This document shows, piece after piece, positions 1-4,245 of a stretch of DNA of 6,703 nucleotides (position 1 is the first letter of the stretch; each line of letters begins with the position of its first letter). Origin of the DNA: an uncultured Coriobacteriia bacterium (lineage in GTDB: Bacteria; Actinomycetota; Coriobacteriia; Coriobacteriales; QAMH01); the NCBI GenBank assembly GCA_949283445.1, contig CASDTD010000043.1, positions 1 through 6,703 on the forward strand, given 5' to 3'. The notes below the pieces were generated by a model. That model worked only from the letters and a program-made list of their open reading frames with translations, had not been told where the DNA came from and searched no databases. The position numbers and the translations under genes were made by a program.

Positions 1-512
1 GCACCCGCGTCGACCCCATCGCCATAGAGCTCGTCGAAAACGGAGATGTCGTAAGCAGAGCTGTCGAAATCGTCGAGGTACTCATAGCCGGCACCATAAT
101 CGTATTCATACGACCCTCGTGAGTCGTAATCGTCGCTCGAACCGCCGAAATCGTCGAAAACCGCATCCATGCATGCCGTACACGAGCCCATAGCCATAAT
201 CGCAAGCGTCGCGACCACGACGATTGCAGAGACAAGGCAGCCCCTGCGCTTCTTGCGCTGGTGTTCCACCTGCGTGGCATTCATGACAGGGCGCGGGCCG
301 CGAAACGCCGACGAATCAACACGCGCGCCCGGATCGGGTGCATCCTGCGCCGATGCGCCTCCCACCCACGTGGGGTCAGGGGCATCCCCGAACACCTGCG
401 CACCGTCTTCTTCGCCGATGACGACCGTCTTGTGCCTGCCGAAACGGTAGCGTCCCGGCTGGATGAGCGGACTGGGGACCTGCGTCAGCGCATAAGGGTC
501 GCGCGCGAGCAT
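1..512 (-). CDS. Single-pass membrane protein with Asp/Tyr-rich outer region, partial
   Basis: I do not recognise a family. The reading frame is open from an ATG at 512 to the window edge and gives 170 residues; the C-terminus lies outside. Residues 1-90 are polar, Pro/Gly-rich and probably cytoplasmic. They end in a basic stretch (RKKRR, 86-90) that fits a stop before one membrane segment at about 92-110. A CxxC (C111, C114) follows at the outer face, and then a region (115-165) very rich in Asp, Tyr, Ser and Gly. That region has repeated D-D/E-F/L units (FDDF, LDDF, FDEL). By the positive-inside rule the acidic part would face outward. The start is only 3 bases after the SPFH stop codon, so the two genes are almost certainly co-transcribed and translationally coupled. 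A role together with the SPFH protein is inference from that coupling only. The gene is confident; the function is unknown. Confidence 0.8.
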   Translation of the reverse strand, partial: MLARDPYALTQVPSPLIQPGRYRFGRHKTVVIGEEDGAQVFGDAPDPTWVGGASAQDAPDPGARVDSSAFRGPRPVMNATQVEHQRKKRRGCLVSAIVVVATLAIMAMGSCTACMDAVFDDFGGSSDDYDSRGSYEYDYGAGYEYLDDFDSSAYDISVFDELYGDGVDAG

Positions 513-515
513 GGC

Positions 516-1457
516 CTAGTTCCCATCTGCATGCGGCACGACGGGCAGGCTGTCGGATTCGGCAGCCTTGTTGGCGGCGAGCATCTGGTCGAAGATACTC
601 GACGTCTGGTTGAAATCGCTGGGCAGCACGATGGTAGATTGGCGCCCGTTGCGCGCGAACTTGTCCATCATGTCCGTCCATTGCGTGAACAGGAACAAGC
701 GGTTGGCCTCTTCGTCGCTCACGCCGCTTTTCTTGATGACATCCAGGCTTTCCGCGATACCGTCGGCGATAGCCTTGCGCTGCGCGGCGATGCCGATGCC
801 CGCCTGCTCCATGGCCTCGGCGTTGGCCTTGGCCTCGGTCACGACCTTGATGCGCTCGGCTTCGGCCAGTGCCTGCGCGGCGACCTGCTCGCGTTGCGCG
901 GAATTGATCTTGTTCATGGACGTCTCGACGTCGATGGGCAGGCCGATGTTGGTGATAAGCGTGCTGACCAGGTTGAAGCCATAGCCCTGCATCATGGCGC
1001 TCACCGTGTCGTTGACCTCTTGGGCGATGGAGTCCTTCTTGGCGAACACCTCGTCAAGCGTGTAGTTGGGGATGGAGGAACGCAGCGCGTCGATGATATA
1101 GCTCTTCATCTGCGCGATGGGGTCTTGCAGCATGTAGTAGCTGCGGTACACGCCGCTGTCCGCCGGGTTGACGCCCCGGTCCTGGCTCACATGATACTGA
1201 GCGGCGATGTCCATCTGGACGGTCACGTTGTCTTCGGTCTTGGCGTTGATCTCGAAGCTCGACTGGCTCGTGCGCATGTTCACGCGTGCCGCGATGCGGT
1301 CGACGACAGGGATTTTCACGTGAAAACCGGGCCCGACAATCTTGTGGAATTTGCCCAGCCGCTCGATGATGACCATGTTCTGCTGCTGGACGACATAGGC
1401 GCCCAGGATAATGAAAGCAATGATGAGAATGAGCAGGATGATGAGTAAGATGAGCAT
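516..1457 (-). CDS. SPFH/Band 7 membrane protein, stomatin/HIR-like
   Basis: A 313-residue protein of the SPFH (stomatin/prohibitin/flotillin/HflK-C) superfamily, closest in pattern to the HIR-like branch. Residues 1-20 are an Ile/Leu-rich membrane anchor. The SPFH domain follows at about 21-195, with family landmarks: IERLGKF at 31-37, GPGFHVKIP at 42-50, a KTEDNVTVQ strand at 73-81, and the late-domain MNKINSAQRE at 181-190. An Ala/Glu-rich helix at about 186-235, where such proteins oligomerise, leads into a variable tail. Such proteins form ring- or cage-like oligomers that organise membrane microdomains and partner proteases or channels; the substrate here cannot be read from sequence. 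The ATG at 1457 is preceded by an AAAGG-type ribosome site about 9 bases away. An extended -10 promoter lies about 40 bases upstream. The following gene starts 3 bases after the stop. Length is normal for the family. Confidence 0.93.
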   Translation of the reverse strand: MLILLIILLILIIAFIILGAYVVQQQNMVIIERLGKFHKIVGPGFHVKIPVVDRIAARVNMRTSQSSFEINAKTEDNVTVQMDIAAQYHVSQDRGVNPADSGVYRSYYMLQDPIAQMKSYIIDALRSSIPNYTLDEVFAKKDSIAQEVNDTVSAMMQGYGFNLVSTLITNIGLPIDVETSMNKINSAQREQVAAQALAEAERIKVVTEAKANAEAMEQAGIGIAAQRKAIADGIAESLDVIKKSGVSDEEANRLFLFTQWTDMMDKFARNGRQSTIVLPSDFNQTSSIFDQMLAANKAAESDSLPVVPHADGN

Positions 1458-1495
1458 GCCGGACCGCCTTTCGCGCAGTGGACTTCGCAGCCCCC

Positions 1496-1524
1496 ATCAT
1501 AGCAAGAGGGTGCGACGCGAAGAG
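1496..1524 (-). promoter_or_regulatory. Putative extended -10 promoter for the SPFH gene
   Basis: On the minus strand the sequence reads TGCTATGAT: a good -10 hexamer (TATGAT, 1496-1501) with the TGn extension (1502-1504). At 17-base spacing the -35 hexamer is only CTCTTC (about 1519-1524), which is weak, as is usual for extended -10 promoters. Transcription would start near 1489, giving a leader of roughly 30 bases with the ribosome site in it. It would serve the SPFH gene and its coupled downstream partner. Judged by eye only. Confidence 0.55.
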
Positions 1525-1550
1525 GGACGTGCGTGAAATTGCCTCGTATA

Positions 1551-1593
1551 TCGGCACATGTCACCAGAAGTTAACGCGAGGACAAAGTGCCGA
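1551..1593 (-). other. Imperfect hairpin after the trkA pair
   Basis: Exact 7-base arms (TCGGCAC at 1551-1557 on the plus strand, GTGCCGA at 1587-1593) continue inward, past a small asymmetric bulge, into a second 4-bp stem (TGTC/GACA). This gives about 11 bp around an 18-base loop. It lies 18 bases after the stop of the second RCK gene and before the SPFH promoter. There is no T-run on either side, so it is not a textbook intrinsic terminator. It could act as a Rho-dependent or 3'-end-stabilising structure, or as a protein site. Confidence 0.4.
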
Positions 1594-1610
1594 GACCCGC
1601 CCGCGCCGCC

Positions 1611-2276
1611 TTACAGGTGCCGCATGATGCTGCGGAACTCCTCTTCGGAACTGCCCTTGACGGCGGCGATGACCGTCTCGCCCGCTTGCAGCACCGTGTC
1701 GCCGCTGACCATGACGAAATCCTCGTCACGCACGACGGCGATGAGCTGCATGGTGTTCGCGAAGGGGATATCCGCAACGCGCACGCCGCCCCTATGGCGC
1801 ATATGTGAGGGGACTTTCGTCTCGACCATGACGATGTTGCCCTGGCGCAGGGAAAACACCATGCGCATATCGCCCACGATGGCCTCTTCTTCCACCATGC
1901 GCGCGATGATTTCCGTCGAGGAAACCGGCTCGATGCCCACCTCGCGGAAAATGCGGATGTTCTTGGGACTGTTCACGTTCGCGATGCAGCGGGGGACGTT
2001 GAACGCCGTCATGGCAATCTCGCAGGCGACGAGGTTCGTGTCGTCGTGCCCCATAAGCGCGACGAACAGATCAGCATCGTCAACGCCGGCGTCAAGCTGC
2101 ACCGACGAATCCGTTCCGTCGCCTTCGACGATGAGCACCTGCGGCGGCAGCACCTCGGAAAGATGGTCGATGGTCTCGCGGTCTTCCTCGATGACGACGA
2201 TGCGGTGGTTTTGCTCCAGCATCATGGAGATGAGGAACTCCGCCGTGGTACTTCCTCCGCTGATAACAATCAACAT
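1611..2276 (-). CDS. TrkA/KtrA-type K+ regulator, CeoC-like (second of pair)
   Basis: A 221-residue cytoplasmic RCK protein: a TrkA_N Rossmann domain at about 1-130 and a TrkA_C (RCK_C) ligand domain at about 138-221. Family landmarks are GHDDTNL at 76-82, the NSPKN segment at 102-106 (the CeoC-type equivalent is NNPKN) and VEEEAIVGDM at 128-137. Such subunits form a gating ring on a TrkH/TrkG-type K+ channel and respond to nucleotides. The usual GxGxxG dinucleotide loop is altered here: after the first strand it reads GGSTTA (7-12), so the second Gly is Ser and the third is Ala. An acidic residue still ends the second strand (E30). The ATG at 2276 is chosen over one 54 bases upstream because the protein then begins directly with strand 1. 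An AAGGAG site (2283-2288) sits 6 bases before this ATG, inside the previous gene. No channel gene is in the window. Confidence 0.92.
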   Translation of the reverse strand: MLIVISGGSTTAEFLISMMLEQNHRIVVIEEDRETIDHLSEVLPPQVLIVEGDGTDSSVQLDAGVDDADLFVALMGHDDTNLVACEIAMTAFNVPRCIANVNSPKNIRIFREVGIEPVSSTEIIARMVEEEAIVGDMRMVFSLRQGNIVMVETKVPSHMRHRGGVRVADIPFANTMQLIAVVRDEDFVMVSGDTVLQAGETVIAAVKGSSEEEFRSIMRHL

Positions 2277-2278
2277 AG

Positions 2279-2923
2279 CTAGCTCCTTATGAAGCGCGAA
2301 AGCTCGCTGTATTTCTCGCGCGACACGCACACGATGGCGACGTCACCGTCGTGCAGCACGCTTTTCGAGGTCGGCAGGTACGTCTGGTCATCGTGCTCAA
2401 TCGCGACGATGCGCGCATGATACTCCTCTTCGATGGCGCTGACGGGCATCGTGGCGTCGTCTTCGAACGAGAAGGCGAAGCGCGCGAGCTCGAAATCACC
2501 GAACGTGTCGATGTGATGGCCATGGCCGGACTGTATTTTCGAGAAGATCTCTTCGGCGACGAGCGTCGTGCCACAGGAAAAATCGATACCGAGCTGCGCA
2601 TACGTCTTTTCACGCCGTGCCTCGTATAGACGGGTGATGACGTGGGGCACGTCGAAGATACGCCTTCCCACCTCGGCAGCCATCAGATTGGTGTTGTCGT
2701 TGCTGGTCACGGCGGCAAGCACGTCGCATTCCTCGACGCCGGCCTCGATAAGCACGTCTTCGTCAAAGGCAACGCCTTTCACGATGCGCCCATTGAAGTC
2801 GCGCCCCAGGTTCTTGAACGCGTCGGAAACCCTGTCGATGACCGAGACGTTGTGGCCGTCCTCGGACAACAGCGTGGCAAGGTGGCTGCCCACTCTTCCA
2901 CACCCCACGACGATGATGTTCAT
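2279..2923 (-). CDS. trkA: TrkA/KtrA-type K+ regulator, CeoB-like (first of pair)
   Basis: A 214-residue cytoplasmic RCK subunit that would gate a Trk/Ktr-type K+ uptake channel. The TrkA_N Rossmann domain opens with the strand MNIIVVG and a complete GCGRVG nucleotide loop (7-12), with Asp30 at the end of strand 2 (VSVID), which suits NAD(H). TSNDNTNLMAAE at 73-84 is the conserved helix start. The RCK_C domain spans about 138-214. The ATG at 2923 is chosen over an in-frame ATG 54 bases upstream, because the added 18 residues are basic and unlike the family. A weak GGAAGG-type ribosome site lies about 11 bases before it. The stop is 2 bases before the next ATG, so the two regulators are translationally coupled. 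The tandem of two single-RCK proteins is typical of actinobacteria (CeoB/CeoC). I see no convincing promoter in the 60 bases after the preceding terminator. Confidence 0.93.
   Translation of the reverse strand: MNIIVVGCGRVGSHLATLLSEDGHNVSVIDRVSDAFKNLGRDFNGRIVKGVAFDEDVLIEAGVEECDVLAAVTSNDNTNLMAAEVGRRIFDVPHVITRLYEARREKTYAQLGIDFSCGTTLVAEEIFSKIQSGHGHHIDTFGDFELARFAFSFEDDATMPVSAIEEEYHARIVAIEHDDQTYLPTSKSVLHDGDVAIVCVSREKYSELSRFIRS
2283..2288 (-). promoter_or_regulatory. Ribosome binding site of the second RCK gene
   Basis: AAGGAG on the minus strand, 6 bases before the ATG at 2276. It lies wholly inside the last codons of the first RCK gene. It fixes the start of the second gene and indicates translational coupling. 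Confidence 0.8.
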
Positions 2924-2983
2924 CTCAGCAAAGACCTTCCGACGGCGGTTCACGTTACGCGCCCCATGGTAGCCCATTTACCG

Positions 2984-3025
2984 GGCAAAAGAAAAACGCC
3001 ACATCGACGAAGCGACGTGGCGTTT
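2984..3025 (-). terminator. Rho-independent terminator after the DUF5679 gene
   Basis: On the minus strand the arms AAACGCCAC and GTGGCGTTT pair perfectly. They are extended by one G-T pair and TCG/CGA to a 13-bp stem with a 6-base loop (CTTCGT), and followed by a T-rich tail (TTCTTTT, reaching about 2984-2993). It begins 21 bases after the zinc-ribbon stop codon. On the plus strand there is no T-run beyond the hairpin, so it works mainly in the minus direction. It separates the small gene from the trkA pair. Confidence 0.85.
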
Positions 3026-3046
3026 CGGGCGTTTGAGTAAAACGAG

Positions 3047-3190
3047 CTACTTGGAGCTGCCAATCTTGCAGATCGTGGTGCCGCACTCGGGGCAGGTGCC
3101 CTTGGTCATCGGGCGACCATTCTTCGTGGTGACCTGCTTGGGATCCTGAATCTCCCTCTTTGCCTTGCACTTCATGCAATAGCCTTCCAT
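3047..3190 (-). CDS. Small zinc-ribbon protein, DUF5679-type (47 aa)
   Basis: The product is 47 residues with the pattern Y-C-M-K-C-K-A-K at 4-11 and C-P-E-C at 33-36. It thus has two CxxC knuckles (C5/C8 and C33/C36) about 24 residues apart, the layout of a single zinc ribbon; a further Cys is at 41. This matches the DUF5679 family of tiny proteins (typical start MEGYCxKC). The family's function is not known to me; nucleic-acid or ribosome association is a guess from the fold and basic charge. The ATG at 3190 has an AAGGAG site 6 bases upstream. The gene stands alone, with its own candidate promoter in front and a strong terminator behind, so it is probably expressed independently and at a good level. 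Codon use looks like that of the neighbours. Confidence 0.9.
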   Translation of the reverse strand: MEGYCMKCKAKREIQDPKQVTTKNGRPMTKGTCPECGTTICKIGSSK

Positions 3191-3196
3191 GACTAT

Positions 3197-3202
3197 CTCC
3201 TT
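3197..3202 (-). promoter_or_regulatory. Strong ribosome binding site of the DUF5679 gene
   Basis: AAGGAG on the minus strand at 6-base spacing from the ATG at 3190. It is the best-matched ribosome site in the window and supports a real, well-translated 47-codon gene. Confidence 0.85.
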
Positions 3203-3272
3203 TTTCTTCGTAAATCGAATCGTGCTTTCGGTGATGCCCGCGCAGTCTATTTGAGCAGGGGCGCAAGCTCAC

Positions 3273-3290
3273 GAGTATGCAAGTATACTC
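3273..3290 (-). promoter_or_regulatory. Inverted repeat overlapping a candidate -10 element
   Basis: GAGTAT-N6-ATACTC is a perfect 6+6 inverted repeat. On the minus strand it contains TATACT (3282-3287), a 5/6 match to the -10 consensus. Transcription would start near 3275 and give a leader of about 85 bases to the DUF5679 gene. No good -35 is seen at 16-18 bases. The symmetry and the overlap with the -10 suggest an operator for a repressor, but the regulator is unknown and the element is short. Confidence 0.45.
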
Positions 3291-3343
3291 AACCCCATCG
3301 AAAATGCTAGGAGTCAGCCATAGGCTACAACGATTAATAGAGT

Positions 3344-3368
3344 AAGCGGCACGTAAAACATGCCGCTT
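3344..3368 (-). terminator. Probable terminator of the Tad/DUF192 operon
   Basis: Perfect 8-base arms (AAGCGGCA and TGCCGCTT) enclose a 9-base loop. The hairpin begins 13 bases after the DUF192 stop codon. The downstream minus-strand tail (ACTCTATTAATCG) is AT-rich but lacks a continuous T-run, so termination may be partial. Its position directly after the last gene of the operon is the main support. Confidence 0.55.
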
Positions 3369-3381
3369 CTGCACGAAAACT

Positions 3382-3744
3382 CTACAGTCCGCCCATTTCA
3401 TGACCGAGGAAAACGCGTTCTCCAGCTTCGAACCACGCACGTGGTGGCCGCCCGCAACTGGAATTGGAGAACCGTTCCAGAGCGGCTTCGGCCCCAGCGC
3501 AGCTCACGATCTTGCACGGCGGCACGGCACAGGCCGTCTTGAGCACCACGCCTTCCCTATCCAAGAATGCGACATCGATGACGCTTCGCATGCAAAAGGT
3601 ATGAATGCTGCTGCAGGGCGCTAAAACGAGCACGCCATCATCGCCCAGCCACGACGGCACGCGGCCGATGAGCCCCCGAGCACGCTGCAAAAACGTGCAG
3701 GCGAACAACGGGCGAAAGTTACCGTGCTTGCCGGACGCGTTCAT
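3382..3744 (-). CDS. DUF192 family protein, cysteine-rich
   Basis: A 120-residue protein matching the DUF192 family along most of its length: a RARGLIGR segment at 21-28, the central HTFCMRSVIDVAFLD stretch at 48-62 (the family usually has a Trp-Met here), EGVVLK at 64-69 and a C-terminal GERVFLG turn. The family is a small beta-rich domain of unclear function, often secreted; this copy shows no signal peptide. It has seven cysteines (16, 44, 51, 72, 77, 82, 97), many for its size, and Cys51 stands where the family usually has Trp. The ATG at 3744 follows a purine-rich AAGGGGGG site by about 6 bases and lies 27 bases after the TadE-like stop, so it is the last gene of the pilus operon. A helper role in pilus maturation or surface attachment is inference from position. 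Confidence 0.85.
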   Translation of the reverse strand: MNASGKHGNFRPLFACTFLQRARGLIGRVPSWLGDDGVLVLAPCSSIHTFCMRSVIDVAFLDREGVVLKTACAVPPCKIVSCAGAEAALERFSNSSCGRPPRAWFEAGERVFLGHEMGGL

Positions 3745-3771
3745 GTAACACCCCCCTTCCCCAAGACCCGC

Positions 3772-4245
3772 TCATAGCTCGCCGGGCGTGTATGGGTCGA
3801 ATGCGAAAGCGTACTCATGCTTCAGGTACACGGGAATCTGCATGCCAAACAGAGCCGTCCCTCCCCGCGAGAGCGGCCAGGGTTTCATACGCAGGGAAAA
3901 CCGATACACCTCCATGCTCGAAAAAGCGACGCCTGCATCTTCTCTACTCACCTCGACCGTCACCCCCTCACCCGCGAATTCAGCGTCAAGCGCGGCGCGC
4001 ACTGCCTCGACACGCTCGTCTGCCGAATACAGGTCACGTGCAGGAGACGAGGCGATGGCGAGGGTTTTCTGCGGCGCGATATGGTCGAAACGCGCGCATT
4101 GCCCCATGTACACCAGGCAATCGACGACGACTACCATCACGGCGACGATGACGGGCAGCACGATGGCAAGCTCGACGGCCATCTGGCCGCGCTCTTTCGC
4201 GGGCGCGCTTCCTCCGCCGGCGGCCAACCGCATGCCTGCGCTCAT
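3772..4245 (-). CDS. tadE: TadE-like pseudopilin of a Tad/Flp pilus
   Basis: A 157-residue minor pilin-like protein of the TadE/TadG family. A short hydrophilic leader (1-20) ends in ERG. The mature part starts QMAVE, so Gly20 is -1 and Glu25 is +5, the signature of prepilin-peptidase (TadV/CpaA) cleavage. A hydrophobic helix (about 24-46, ELAIVLPVIVAVMVVVV) follows, as in type IV pilin-like subunits, and then a globular domain with alpha and beta segments. Tad systems assemble Flp pili for adhesion, and TadE/TadF/TadG-type proteins are accessory pilus components at the membrane. The start overlaps the stop of the large upstream gene (ATGA), with an AAGGCGGGA ribosome site just before it. A second in-frame ATG 12 bases downstream is possible, but either start keeps the processing site. 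Length is typical. Confidence 0.88.
   Translation of the reverse strand: MSAGMRLAAGGGSAPAKERGQMAVELAIVLPVIVAVMVVVVDCLVYMGQCARFDHIAPQKTLAIASSPARDLYSADERVEAVRAALDAEFAGEGVTVEVSREDAGVAFSSMEVYRFSLRMKPWPLSRGGTALFGMQIPVYLKHEYAFAFDPYTPGEL

Noticed and set aside
261..1448. Open frame of 395 codons on the plus strand opposite the SPFH gene
   Set aside because: The product is Val/Asp/His/Arg-rich with no family pattern. It lies fully antisense to a clear SPFH gene and is a usual by-product of GC-rich codon use.
1558..2292. Open frame of 244 codons on the plus strand opposite the second RCK gene
   Set aside because: The Ser/Thr/Met-rich product has no domain features, and the minus strand there encodes a recognisable TrkA-type protein.
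2924..2983. Possible promoter and small inverted repeat (GCCC-N7-GGGC) before the first RCK gene
   Set aside because: The best -10-like hexamer (TACCAT) has no fitting -35 at 16-18 bases, and the repeat has only 4-base arms. It was not called as a feature.
3314..3361. Minus-strand 15-codon frame encoding a hydrophobic peptide (MFYVPLTLLIVVAYG) in the gap after DUF192
   Set aside because: Its start lies inside the terminator hairpin and the ribosome site is weak. Hydrophobic short frames arise easily in AT-rich gaps. Conservation in relatives would be needed to revive it.
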